A stretch of DNA of 64,000 bases, taken from positions 248,001-312,000 of the forward strand of contig NZ_FMHU01000002.1 in the NCBI RefSeq assembly GCF_900091415.1, given 5' to 3'. Position numbers and translations under genes: made by a program. Positions 25,844 to 35,700 of the stretch are shown in pieces (the first letter of the stretch is position 1; every line of letters starts with the position of its first letter). The notes under the pieces are model-generated. The model had not been told where the DNA came from and searched no databases. It worked only from the letters and a program-made list of their open reading frames with translations. The stretch is from Micromonospora inyonensis (lineage in GTDB: Bacteria; Actinomycetota; Actinomycetes; Mycobacteriales; Micromonosporaceae).

Positions 25844-26203
25844 ATGACCAGCGTCTGGGAGAGCTTGACGATCGATGCCGAGGACCCGGCCCGGCTGGGC
25901 CGCTGGTGGGCCGAGGCGCTCGGCTACCAGGTCGTCCAGGAGCGACCCGACGGCGTGGAGATCCGCGGTGCGGCGCCACGGACACCCGCGATCGTGTTCG
26001 TCCCGGTCGCCGACGGCAAGACCGCGCGGAACCGGCTCCACCTCGACCTGCGTCCCGAGGACCAGGAGGCCGAGGTGGAACGGCTGGTCGACATGGGCGC
26101 GCGCCACGTCGACGTCGGGCGGGACGACCCCGGGTGGACGATGCTCGCCGACCCCGAGGGGAACGAGTTCCGCGTCCTGCGGCAGCGCGACCTGGCCGGC
26201 TGA
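25844..26203 (+). CDS. VOC-superfamily (glyoxalase-like) protein
   Basis: This 119-residue protein is a single pair of beta-alpha-beta-beta-beta repeats: SLTIDAEDPARLGRWWAEALGY, RLHLDLRPEDQEAEVERLVDMGARHV and WTMLADPEGNEFRVL. It resembles the actinobacterial Glyoxalase_6 group. Metal ligands are probably the His of RLHLDL and the Glu of GNEF. ATG 25844 follows GGAGGAGGG. It ends 5 nt before dgt, with which it is likely co-transcribed. Confidence 0.82.
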   Translation: MTSVWESLTIDAEDPARLGRWWAEALGYQVVQERPDGVEIRGAAPRTPAIVFVPVADGKTARNRLHLDLRPEDQEAEVERLVDMGARHVDVGRDDPGWTMLADPEGNEFRVLRQRDLAG

Positions 26204-26208
26204 GCGGC

Positions 26209-27459
26209 TTGGGCACCGACGTCGGCGGGGGACCGGCCCCGGCGGACCGCGAGCGGTGGGTGCCCGAGTCGCCCAAGGACACCGGCTACGGCCGCAGCCC
26301 GTACGAGCGGGACCGGGCGCGGGTGCTGCACTCTGCGGCGTTCCGGCGGCTCGCCGCCAAGACCCAGGTGCACACCGCCGGCACCGACGACTTCCTGCGG
26401 ACCCGGCTCACGCACTCGCTCGAGGTGGCCCAGATCGCCCGTGAGATGGGCGCCCGGCTCGGCTGCGACCCCGACGTGGTGGACACCGCCGGGCTCGCCC
26501 ACGACCTCGGGCATCCGCCCTTCGGGCACAACGGGGAGTCGGCGCTCGACGGCTTGGCCGCCGACTGCGGCGGCTTCGAGGGCAACGCGCAGACCCTGCG
26601 GGTGCTCACCCGGCTGGAGGCCAAGGTGCTCGGCCCGGACGGCCGTTCGGCCGGACTCAACCTGACCCGCGCCTCGCTCGACGCGGTCGCCAAGTACCCC
26701 TGGCCGCGTCGTGCCGGCGAGCGCAAGTTCGGGGTGTACCCGGACGACCGGGCCGTCTTCGACTGGCTGCGCCGTGGCGTGCCCGCCGACCGGCGACGCT
26801 GCCTGGAGGCGCAGGTGATGGACTGGGCCGACGACGTGGCGTACTCGGTGCACGACGTGGAGGACGGCATCCACGGCGGCTACCTGACGCTCCGGCCACT
26901 GCTGTGCGACGCCGACGAGCGGGCCGCCCTCTGCGCCGACGTCGCCGCCGTCTACTCCGCCGAGAGCGCCGCCGACCTCGGGGCAGTGCTGGTCGACCTG
27001 CTCGCCGACCCGGTGCTCGGGCCGGTCGTCGACTACGACGGCAGCCACCGGGCACAGGTCGCGCTGAAGGCGACGACCAGCACGCTGACCGGGCGGTTCG
27101 TGACGGAGGCGGTTCGCGCCACCCGGGACCGCCACGGCCCCGGCCCGCACCGCCGCTACGCCGCCGACCTGGTGGTGCCCCGGCGGATCCGTGCCCAGTG
27201 CGCGCTGCTCAAGGGCATCGCCCTGCGGTACGTGATGCGCCGCCCCGGCGCGGAGGCCCGTTACGCCCGGCAGCGGGAGGTCCTCGCCGAGCTGGTCCGG
27301 GTGCTCGCCGACCGGGGCGCGGACGCCCTGGACCCGGTCTTCGCCCCGCTGTGGCGGGCCGCCCCGGACGACCCCGCCCGACTGCGGGCGGTGGTCGACC
27401 AGGTCGCCTCGCTCACCGACCCGGCGGCGGTGGCCTGGCACGCCCGGCTGGTCGGTTGA
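26209..27459 (+). CDS. dgt: deoxyguanosinetriphosphate triphosphohydrolase-like HD protein
   Basis: This enzyme hydrolyses dNTPs to nucleosides and triphosphate; 416 residues. The HD-domain ligands are visible: His in RLTHSLEV, the pair in AHDLGHPPFGHNGE, and Asp in MDWADDVAYSVHDVEDG. The N-terminal RSPYERDRARVLHSAAFRRLAAKTQV is the family signature. The TTG at 26209 is the earliest start after the VOC stop; the ribosome site is weak, so coupling is likely and a start a few codons further in is possible. In other actinobacteria dgt is followed directly by dnaG; here 13 kb separate them. Confidence 0.92.
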   Translation: MGTDVGGGPAPADRERWVPESPKDTGYGRSPYERDRARVLHSAAFRRLAAKTQVHTAGTDDFLRTRLTHSLEVAQIAREMGARLGCDPDVVDTAGLAHDLGHPPFGHNGESALDGLAADCGGFEGNAQTLRVLTRLEAKVLGPDGRSAGLNLTRASLDAVAKYPWPRRAGERKFGVYPDDRAVFDWLRRGVPADRRRCLEAQVMDWADDVAYSVHDVEDGIHGGYLTLRPLLCDADERAALCADVAAVYSAESAADLGAVLVDLLADPVLGPVVDYDGSHRAQVALKATTSTLTGRFVTEAVRATRDRHGPGPHRRYAADLVVPRRIRAQCALLKGIALRYVMRRPGAEARYARQREVLAELVRVLADRGADALDPVFAPLWRAAPDDPARLRAVVDQVASLTDPAAVAWHARLVG

Positions 27460-27509
27460 GTCTGCGGTGGCCCGCCGCGCCCGGTCGGACGTGGGTTGCC
27501 CCGGGCCGG

Positions 27510-27569
27510 GGTGGTTGCAGGGGCCCCCTGCTCCGCAAAAAGCGGTAGCAGGGGTCCCCTGCTACCACC
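27510..27569 (-). repeat. dispersed palindromic intergenic repeat, copy 4
   Basis: Arms GGTTGCAGGGGCCCCCTGCTCC and AGCAGGGGTCCCCTGCTACC flank GCAAAAAGCGG. It is inverted relative to copy 2 and sits just after dgt, at the left boundary of the accessory island. Confidence 0.88.
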
Positions 27570-27622
27570 GAAGCCGACTGGGGCCAGCCGCCAACTTAGG
27601 TGAGTGGCGTCCGCAGCCCTTG

Positions 27623-27644
27623 ATCGACGTTTATGATCGTCGAT
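27623..27644. promoter_or_regulatory. inverted repeat ahead of the peptidoglycan hydrolase pseudogene
   Basis: ATCGACG and CGTCGAT are separated by 8 nt (TTTATGAT), and an AT-rich TATATT follows. The combination looks like a promoter with an overlapping operator, about 75 nt before the ATG at 27716. Confidence 0.4.
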
Positions 27645-27715
27645 ATATTGACCCTCCGTCCGGCACCTGGGCGGCACGTGACGGCCATCGCGGCCGGGAC
27701 CGGAGGAGGGGCGCC

Positions 27716-28577
27716 ATGTGCGAGACGGACCACGGGGTCGACCGGCGGACACTGTTGCGTGGGGCCGCGGCCGGCGCGGTGGTGCCGGGCGGCGCGGCGG
27801 TGGGCCTCGGCGGCGCGCTCGCGGTGGGTGCCCCGGCCCACGCCTCCGGCTTCTACAACCCGTTCACCGCCTACCCGATCTCCGACGGCTGGCAGGCGCA
27901 CCTCGACCGGGGCTCCCTCGGCGGCATCGACTACGTGATGAGCGTGGGCACCCGGCTTCCGGCCTGCGGTGGCGGCACCATCCAGAACATCCCGTACAAC
28001 GGCACCGGCGGGCACACCGTCACGATCTACCACCCCAACGGCTACCGCACCCAGTACATGCACCTGTCCGCGTTCAGCCTGAGCAACGGCGCGTCGGTCG
28101 GGGCCGGAGGCATCGTCGGGCTGCCGGTGGCGCGGCCGGTGCGCCCGGTTCCGGCTCCTCCACCGGCCCGCACGTGCACTGGCACATGATCGATCCGTCC
28201 GGCGTGCGGATCAACCCGCTCACCTACCTCGCCGGTCTCGGCGGCACGCTGCCGAAGACCTCCACCGAGTCCGACGGCATCCCCGGCCCGATCCTGTGGC
28301 AGCGGGCGCAGAACTGGCTGCGGATGGAGCACGGCTACACCGGACCGATCGACGGGGTGCCCGGACCGAACACCTACGCCGCCCTCCAGCGGGCGATGCG
28401 CGGGTACGGCTACACCGGCCCGATCGACGGCGTGCCCGGGACGCAGACCTGGGCGGCGGTGCAGCGGCTCGCCTCCCGCTGGGGCTACACCGGCCCGATC
28501 GACGGCGTGTGGGCCCCAACTCCTGGCGTGGCTTCGCCCGCTTCCTCAACCAGGACCGCTACGACCGCATCGCCTGA
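27716..28577 (+). pseudogene. Tat-exported M23-like peptidase with peptidoglycan-binding repeats, two frameshifts
   Basis: The reading starts at ATG 27716 behind GGAGGAGGGG. It has a twin-arginine signal (RRTLLRGAAAG), then an M23/endolysin-like domain (GGIDYVMSVGT, GGHTVTIYHPNGYRTQYMHLS). At about 28121-28125 the frame must shift to recover GSGSSTGPHVHWHMIDPSG, which carries the catalytic HxH. Three GYTGPIDGV-type peptidoglycan-binding units follow, and a second shift near 28510 (a GGGG run read as GGG) is needed to reach WRGFARFLNQDRYDRIA. Both lesions are one-base losses in G-rich stretches, so they may be sequencing errors. If real, the protein stops before the active site. Confidence 0.85.
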
Positions 28578-28665
28578 CCGGCCCGCGTCGCGTGCCGGCG
28601 CCGGTAGGCGGCCCGGGGACGCCCCCCGTGCGGCTGGCGGCAACATCCGACGGCCGCCCGGACGG

Positions 28666-28709
28666 ACCCGGGTGGCCGGACCGGGATGGCCCGGCCCGGT
28701 CACCCGGGT
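28666..28709. terminator. long imperfect hairpin between convergent genes
   Basis: ACCCGGGTGGCCGG with CCGGG pairs with CCCGGCCCGG and CACCCGGGT through small internal loops. It lies between the hydrolase pseudogene and the convergent glycerophosphodiesterase. Confidence 0.55.
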
Positions 28710-28717
28710 GGGGTGGG

Positions 28718-30598
28718 TCAGCGGTCGGCGAGGCTGCGGGCGTCGGCCGCGATCACGGCGGCCACCGCCGTCGGGACCTGCTTGCCGGCCTGCTGCTCGG
28801 CGTACGCGGCGAGCTGGTCGTACCGGCCGTCGGCCAGGAGGTTGAGCATCGCGTGCCGGGCGCCGGCCGCGGCCTCCGAGGCGAGCACCAGATGGGCCAG
28901 GCCGGTCGGGTCGGCGACCACGGTGAAGGTGGTGGTCACCGTGGTCCGGCCGCCCGGCCCGGTGGCCTCGACGCGGATCGTGTGCGCGCCGGCGGCGAGC
29001 CGGGTCGGGTCGAGCACCCGGCCCGGGGTGGCCGGCTCGCCGTCCAGGGTCACCGTGACGGCGTCCGCGTTACCGGTGACGACGCCGAGCACCGGGCGCT
29101 GGGCGCGGTCCAGCCGGGCCCCGTCGGCCGGCGAGGAGACGGTGACGGTCGGCCGCCCCAGCCCACCCTGGAGCTGTGCGGCGTTCCAACCGGCCAGCTC
29201 GGCGGGCCGGTTGGTGATGATGCCGTCCACGCCGTACCCCTCCAGCCGCTGCCAGGCGGTGGCCGAGTCCACCGTCCAGACCATCACCGCCACCCCGGCG
29301 GCGTGCAGGTCCGCGACCACCGACGGGTGCGCGACCAGGGCGGCGTCGCTCGGGTTGTACGCGGCCAGGCCCAGCTCCTTCGCCAGGGCGACCGGATCGG
29401 CGTCGAGGGTGCCGCGCAGCAGTCCCAACGGCAGTTCGGGGGCGAGCGCCCGGGTGTGCCGCAGGGTCTCCACGTCGAAGCTCTGCACGAAGACCCGGGT
29501 GGTCATCCGCTCGGCGCGGATCACCTCGACGATCCGGGCCACCTCGTCGCGGGTGTGCGCGCCCTTGATCTCCAGCAGCAGGTTGCCGCCCCGGTTCCGC
29601 AGGTCGGCGAGCTGCTCGGCGAGGGTGGGCAGCCGCGCGCCGACGAAGTGCGGGGCGAACCAGGATCCGGCGTCGAGCGCCTTGAGCTGCGCCGAGGTGA
29701 GGTTGCGGATCGCGCCGGTGCCGTCGGTGGTGCGGTCCACGGTGCCGTCGTGCAGCACGAACGGCACGCCGTCCTTGCTGGGCTGCACGTCGTTCTCGAT
29801 CCAGTCCGACCCGGCCCGGCGGGCGACCTCCTGGGCGGCCAGGGTGTTCTCCGGGGCCGCCGCCGAGGCTCCCCGGTGGGCGATCACGGTCAGCGGGGCG
29901 CCGTCCGGGCGGAGCAGCCCGTTCGGGGCCAGCTCGGTGACCCTGACGTCGTCGAACGAGACGGTCGCGCCGTTGACCACCAGGGCCTGCCCACCGTCGG
30001 TGGAGCGCTGGAGGCTGCTGGTCCGCATGAGCTGACGCCCGTCGAGGAACCAGCGGGCCTGGTTGCCGTGCACCTCGATGGCGAGCTTGACGTCCCGCCC
30101 CGTCCCGGCCGCGTACGGCGCGGCGGTGGCGTTCGTGACGTTCCAGGCCCCGGCCGGGGTGAGCTGCGCGAATTCCAGCCCGTTCGCGGCCGTGCTGCCG
30201 CTGCGCATGGTGGCGATCCACCACGGGGTGGCACCGCTGGCCGGCACGTCGAGGCCGAGCGCCGTCCACCGGGTCGCCTCGTTGACCTTGTCGAAACGGA
30301 CCGTCGCGGAGAACCGGAAGTGTTCGAGGTGCCGGCCGAAGGTGATCTTCCGGGTGCCGCTGGTGGCGGTGCCGACCAGCCGGCCGTCCACCACCTTCCA
30401 GTCCCCGTCGACCGCTCGCCAGCCGGCGGGGAGCGTGCCGCTGTCGAAGTTCTCGGCGACCGCGACGTCGCCCGGCTCGGCGCCAGCGGGGGTGGCTCCG
30501 CCCAGCGCGGTCAGCAGGCCACCGGCGACCACGAGCGTGGCCAGGCCGGCGACCGCGCGCCGCCGGGCCGAGGTCGGCCCGATCCTAGAAATGATCAT
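28718..30598 (-). CDS. secreted glycerophosphodiester phosphodiesterase with accessory domains
   Basis: This 626-residue exported enzyme releases glycerol phosphate from phosphodiesters such as teichoic acid or lipid head groups. A signal peptide (RRRAVAGLATLVVAGGLLTALGG...AGAEP, cleavage near 40) is followed by a LamG/DUF1080-like beta domain (about 45-200). The GDPD barrel comes next, with IAHRGASAAAPENTLAAQ, DVQPSKDGVPFVLHDGTVDRTTDG, LLLEIKG and the C-terminal GIITNRP. An Ig-like domain (VTVSSPADGARLD) and a helical FIVAR-like tail close the chain. ATG 30598 is chosen because it starts the signal peptide directly. Phosphate control is plausible but no site is visible. Confidence 0.88.
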   Translation of the reverse strand: MIISRIGPTSARRRAVAGLATLVVAGGLLTALGGATPAGAEPGDVAVAENFDSGTLPAGWRAVDGDWKVVDGRLVGTATSGTRKITFGRHLEHFRFSATVRFDKVNEATRWTALGLDVPASGATPWWIATMRSGSTAANGLEFAQLTPAGAWNVTNATAAPYAAGTGRDVKLAIEVHGNQARWFLDGRQLMRTSSLQRSTDGGQALVVNGATVSFDDVRVTELAPNGLLRPDGAPLTVIAHRGASAAAPENTLAAQEVARRAGSDWIENDVQPSKDGVPFVLHDGTVDRTTDGTGAIRNLTSAQLKALDAGSWFAPHFVGARLPTLAEQLADLRNRGGNLLLEIKGAHTRDEVARIVEVIRAERMTTRVFVQSFDVETLRHTRALAPELPLGLLRGTLDADPVALAKELGLAAYNPSDAALVAHPSVVADLHAAGVAVMVWTVDSATAWQRLEGYGVDGIITNRPAELAGWNAAQLQGGLGRPTVTVSSPADGARLDRAQRPVLGVVTGNADAVTVTLDGEPATPGRVLDPTRLAAGAHTIRVEATGPGGRTTVTTTFTVVADPTGLAHLVLASEAAAGARHAMLNLLADGRYDQLAAYAEQQAGKQVPTAVAAVIAADARSLADR

Positions 30599-30644
30599 GG
30601 TGGCCAACCTAGGGTCCGTCCGCGAACAGCCCCGTGACCTGCGG

Positions 30645-31325
30645 TTACTTCCGCGCGAACGGCTCGTGTACCGGGTCGACGTCAAGATGCAGGTCGGCAC
30701 GACGGGCGAGCACCTCACCGACCAGCCGGGCGGACTGGGCCACCCGGCGGCGTACCACCGCCAGGTGCACGGCGACGGAGCCGGCGAGGGCCGCGACCGC
30801 GGCGACCACCGCGAGCCAGCCCGGTGCCACCGCCGCCAGTCCGGCCCCGGCGGCCACCGCCACCACCACGCTGTTGATCAGGCCGATGGTGCCGGCCTGG
30901 CCGACCAGGTCGCGCAGCCAGTGCCGGCGGAACGGCTCCGGCGCGAACGGTCCCGGGTCGTCGAGCGTCGGCATCATCAGGTACGGCGCCAGGTCCGGCG
31001 CGCGGCGGGCCAGGTACGTGCGCAGTACCGTCGCGGCGACCGCGTACCGCCGGCCCCGGGCGTTCAGCTCCACCTGTCGGGCGAAGACCGCGCTGCCCAG
31101 CAGTAGCACCAGCACGCCCAGCCCGGCCAGTACGGTCGGCCGGACCGCCCCGGCCGGCGTACCGGTGGTGACCAGGCCGGCGGAGACGGCGGTGGCGGCG
31201 GTGGCCACGGTCAGGAAGAAGGTGAACCGGGCCGTCGTCTGGTCGTCGATGGCGCGACTGGCCTCCCGCAGGTGCTCGTACTCGGCCAGCGCGATGGTCA
31301 GCGGTGCGTCCGGTTCCTCGGGCAT
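30645..31325 (-). CDS. hypothetical four-helix membrane protein
   Basis: This 226-residue protein starts at ATG 31325 (MPEEPDAPLTIALAEYEHLREASRAIDDQTTARFTFFLTVATAATAV). It shows two membrane hairpins (about 33-75 and 135-178) separated by a cytoplasmic loop rich in Arg and Pro, with a charged C-terminus. The N-terminal YEHLREASRAIDDQTTARF helix is typical of small actinobacterial membrane proteins with a SLATT-like or RipA-like layout. No catalytic motif. It is the last intact gene before the remnant-rich gap at 31.4-32.0 kb. Confidence 0.65.
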   Translation of the reverse strand: MPEEPDAPLTIALAEYEHLREASRAIDDQTTARFTFFLTVATAATAVSAGLVTTGTPAGAVRPTVLAGLGVLVLLLGSAVFARQVELNARGRRYAVAATVLRTYLARRAPDLAPYLMMPTLDDPGPFAPEPFRRHWLRDLVGQAGTIGLINSVVVAVAAGAGLAAVAPGWLAVVAAVAALAGSVAVHLAVVRRRVAQSARLVGEVLARRADLHLDVDPVHEPFARK

Positions 31326-31419
31326 GGTCCTCCGTCCGTTTCCGGCCCCCGAGCGTAGCCATGATCCACAACCCGGTAGCCCGGTAGCCCCGACGCGCAT
31401 GCGGCATCGCCGAGGGCAG

Positions 31420-31770
31420 GCCGGCGGCGACCTCGACCAGTGGGTGCGCGAACCACCTCGTCCCCATCGTCGAGCGGCGGGTGGCCACCGGGGCCGGCGC
31501 TGGCATGTACTGGTGCCCCCGCTGGTGGGCCCACCCCGAGGCCGTCTCCCGTCTGCACGCCGGCTGGCAGGCATGGGACGCCCTACGCGCCTCCGACCCG
31601 ACCGGCATGTCGGTCTGGTGGGTCCACCACGTTGATCCCCACCTCGATCGGCTGGCCGCCGAGTACGGGCCGTTGAACCGGTGCCGTCCCGACAAGCACG
31701 TCGACGCCACCACGCTGCCTGTCATCGCGGCACCGGATGACGTCCGCGCCGGTCTGCCGGACGGCACAGG
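31420..31770 (+). pseudogene. DUF4913 gene remnant
   Basis: The stretch encodes NHLVPIVERRVATGAGAGMYW, then CPRWWAHPEAVSRLHAGWQAWDAL and GMSVWWVHHVDPHLDRL, the signature of DUF4913 proteins found on actinobacterial plasmids and integrative elements. The upstream piece DLDQWVR is in another frame, shifted by one base near 31450, and no start codon or ribosome site precedes it. After about residue AAPDDVRAGLPD the sequence loses similarity although the frame stays open to 31981. It is best read as a relic of a mobile element; the rest of 31326-32071 shows nothing recognisable. Confidence 0.7.
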
Positions 31771-32071
31771 GACACGGACCCCACCGCCACGGCGTGATCA
31801 GCATCGGACAGCCGTGCACAAGGCGTCGCCACCCTCCGTAGCCGCCGGGACATGCCAGAGCCGGCGTGAAGCACCACACCTCATCGCGTCCAGGCAAGAC
31901 GCCCGTGCCGGTAGGGCAGTCGCCGTGCGGCCGATACCGGACGGAGCCCGCCGCCCGAAAGATTGCACCGTTCAGCAATGAATGGCTGGTTGGGGCGGCA
32001 CTTCCACTGACCAGTCACTCAGCATCGTCCCCCCGGATGAGGGTCGACCCGGGCCATTGGATGGGAGACTG

Positions 32072-32677
32072 GTGAATGTGTCAGATGTACCGGACCGGAC
32101 AAGCGAGCTCTCCGAGCGGGTGCAGGAGCAGCCGCAGATGCGGTCACCGTGCGTAAACGCCACGATCCGGATCGACCTCGAACGGGCCGGTGACATCCTC
32201 TCCGGGCAGATCACCGTGACCAACTACGCCCCGGAGCGGGTCGACCTGCTGGTCCGGCTCACCATCGAAACCGACTTCGCCGACCTCGCGGAGGTCCGCC
32301 TGGGCGAATTCCGCCCCCGGGAGGGCATCGTCGTGGACGTGGGCGACGACCGGCTCAGATCGACCTTCGAGCGGGGGCACTTCCGGCGGCAGGTGACGGT
32401 GTACTCCAGCCAGCCGGCCCAGGTCGACGTCGGTGGCATGATCTTCCACGTGTCGCTCGGGCCCGGCGAGGACTGGGGCGCCATGCCCTCTGCGGGCACG
32501 ACCGGGCCCGCACCCGCCGGCCGGTGCCGTACCCGCGAGCGTGCAGCCCTCACGCCGTTTCGGCCGGCGCGACCATTCTGCTCTGCGTACCCTCCTCGGG
32601 CTGGAGCCGGAGGGCGATCACCTGCGCGCCGATCGAGGCGGGCTGGCTTCCCGGGTGGGCTGCCTGCGTTTCCTTGA
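32072..32677 (+). CDS. protein with glycogen-debranching N-terminal-like domain, no catalytic part
   Basis: This 201-residue protein begins at GTG 32072 with GGGAGA 6 nt upstream. Residues 30-130 (NATIRIDLERAGDILSGQITVTNYAPERVDLLVRLTIETDFADLAEVR ... GHFRRQVTVYSSQPAQVDVGGMIFHVSLGPGEDW) follow the pattern of the beta-sandwich domain at the N-terminus of bacterial amylo-1,6-glucosidase-like proteins. No catalytic barrel follows. The last 65 residues are Arg/Pro/Ala-rich and look like readthrough of non-coding DNA. It may be a truncated gene or a free-standing domain. Confidence 0.5.
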   Translation: MNVSDVPDRTSELSERVQEQPQMRSPCVNATIRIDLERAGDILSGQITVTNYAPERVDLLVRLTIETDFADLAEVRLGEFRPREGIVVDVGDDRLRSTFERGHFRRQVTVYSSQPAQVDVGGMIFHVSLGPGEDWGAMPSAGTTGPAPAGRCRTRERAALTPFRPARPFCSAYPPRAGAGGRSPARRSRRAGFPGGLPAFP

Positions 32678-32749
32678 CTACGACCATAAGACGTTTCATG
32701 ACGTGTTGCCTGTAGGACGCAAGATGCGAGGCGTTAGCAGCTGGTCAGT

Positions 32750-35700
32750 ATGAGTCGAGGGGGCACGTTGCCGCACGATCATTCGTTTCACAATTCGGCC
32801 CCTGATCAGGCAGGGACAACCGCAGAGATCCAGCCCCTGCCGGACTGGTCCGGTCCCGAGGTCCCGCCGAACCTGATCCCGGCCGACTGCACCCGGATCA
32901 CCCCGAACATGCTGCCGCTGGTCGACCTGAGCCAGCGGGAGATCGACGCGGTCGTCGCCACGGTCCCCGGCGGGGCGCCGAACGTCCAGGACATCTATCC
33001 CCTGGCCCCGATGCAGGAAGGGATCCTGTTCCACCACCTGACGGCCCGCGACAGTGACCCGCACCTGGTCACCAGCCTGATCGGCTTCGCCGACCGGGAC
33101 CGGCTCGACCGCTACCGGGCCGCGCTGGAGGCCGTGATCGCCCGGCACGACATCCTGCGCACCGGGATCGTCTGGCAGGGCGTCAACGAGCCGGTCCAGG
33201 TGGTGTGGCGGCGGGTGCCCCTGCTGGTGGAGGAGGTCACGCTCGACCCGGCGGGCGGCGACCCGGGCCGGCAGCTGCGCGAACACTTCGATCGGCGGTA
33301 CGGCCGCCTGCCCCTGGACCATGCCCCCCTGCTGCTGGTGGTCGCCCGCGACCCGCACGACGGCAGGTGGCTCGCCCTGGAGCTGATCCACCACATCATC
33401 GACGACACCTCGCTCAAGAAGCTCAACGCCGAGATCCAGGCACACCTGGCCGGTCAGGCCGACCGGTTGCCGCCACCGCTGCCGTTCCGCGACTTCGTCG
33501 CCCGGATCCGGCGCGGCGTCGACCGGGCGGCGCAGGAGGCGTTCTTCCGCGGGATGCTCGCCGACGTCGACGCACCGACCGCGCCCTTCGGCCTGCTCGA
33601 CATCCACGGCGACGTCCGCGTCATGCGCGACGCCCGGGTACGCGTCGACGCCGGCCTGTCGCGGCGGCTGCGCGACCGGGCGCAGGCCCTCCAGGTCAGC
33701 GTGACCAGTCTCTTCCACGTCGCCTGGGCGCAGGTGCTGGCCCGGGCCAGCGGCCGCCGGGACGTGGTGTTCGGCACCGTGCTGTTCGGCCGGATGCAGG
33801 GCGGCGTCGGCAGCGACCAGATGCTCGGGCCGTTCATCAACACCCTCCCGGTGCGGGTCACCCTCGGCGGGACCGGCGCCGCGGACGCCGTGCGGCGCAC
33901 CCACGAGACGCTGACGGAGCTGATCCGGCACGAGAACGCGCCGCCGGCGCTGGCCCAGTCGTGCAGCGGGGTGGCACCGCCCGCGCCGCTGTTCACCGCC
34001 CTGCTGAACTACCGGCACGCCGCGGTGCTGGCCAAGCCCGAGACCACGGCGACGGTCGGCGCGGACGACCTGACCTACCTGGCCGCCGAGGAGCGCGGCA
34101 ACTACCCCCTCGCCCTGGACGTCGACGACCTGGGCGACGACTTCGTCCTGACGGTCGCCGCCACGGCCGAGATTCCGGCCGACCGCGTCTGCGCGATGGT
34201 CGAGCGGGCGCTGGAGACCCTGGCCGAGGCGCTGGAGCGGGCACCGGGCGCGGCGGCGGGCCGGCTCGACGTCCTGCCGCCCGCCGAGCGGCGCCGGCTG
34301 CTGGCGGACGGCAACGATTCGACCGTGGCGTACCCGCCGGGGCGGTGCGTGCACCACCTCGTCGAAACCCAGGCGGCGCGGGACCCGTACGCTGTGGCGC
34401 TCGTCCTCGACGACGAAGAGCTGACGTACGGCGAGTTGAACGCGCGGGCCAACCGGCTGGCGCACCACCTGCGCGACCGCGGCGTCGGCCCCGACCGGGT
34501 GGTCGCGATCTGCGTCGAGCGCTCGCTGGACACGGTGGTGACCCTGCTCGCGGTCCTCAAGGCCGGCGGCGCGTACCTGCCGTTGGACCCGGCCTACCCG
34601 GTCGACCGGCTCGCCCACATGCTGGCCGACAGCGCGCCCGTCGCGGCGCTGACCCACGGCCCGGCCCGCGACCGGCTGCACGCCGCGCTGGCCGGGACCG
34701 ACACCCCCGTCGTCGACCTCGACCTCGACGCGGCGGCCTGGGCGGACCTGCCGGCGACCGGCCCGGTCGTCGCCGACCTGGCCCCGCACCACCTGGCGTA
34801 TGTGATCTACACGTCCGGCACCTCCGGCGCCGCCAACGGGGTACTGGTGGAGCACCGACAGCTGGTGGCGGTCGCCGCCGCCTGGGAGCGCCTGTTCGAC
34901 CTGCGCCCCGGCCTGACGCACCTGCAGATGGCCAGCTTCTCCTTCGACGTGTTCACCGCCGACGTGGTGCGCGCGCTGGGCTTCGGCGGGCGGCTCGTGC
35001 TCTGCCCGCGCCCGCTGCTGCTGGACAGCCCGGGCCTGTACGCGCTGCTGCGCCGGCACGACGTCGATTTCGCCGACTTCGTGCCGGCGGTGCTCAACCC
35101 GCTGATGGCGTACCTGGACGCCGTCGGCGGAACCCTCGCCGGCCTGGAGACGGTGGTCTGCGGCTCCGACGCGTGGACGGCGGCGAACGCCGTCCAGCTG
35201 CGGACGCTGTGCGGCCCGCGGGTGCGGATCGTCAACGCGTACGGCGTGACCGAGGCCGCCGTCGACAGCACCTGCCACCTGCTCCCCGCCGATGCGGCCG
35301 ACGTGGTGCGCCTGCCGATCGGCCGGCCGCTGCCCAACGTGCGGGTCTACCTGCTCGACGCGGCCGGCGAGCCGGTGCCGGTCGGGGTGGTCGGCGAGAT
35401 CTGGATCGGCGGCGCGGGCGTGGCGCGCGGCTACCTGAACCGGCCCGAACTGACCGCACAGCGCTTCACCGCCAGCCCGTTCGTGCCGGGTGACCGGCTC
35501 TACCGGACCGGTGACCTGGGCCGCCGGTTGCCGGACGGGCAGGTCGAGTTCCTCGGCCGGGACGACTTCCAGGTGAAGATCCGCGGCTTCCGGGTGGAAC
35601 TCGGCGAGATCGAGGCCCGGCTGGCCGCCTGCCCGGGCGTCCGCGAGGCCGTCGTCGTCGCCCGCCCCGACACCAGCGGCCACCAGCGGCTCATCGCCTA

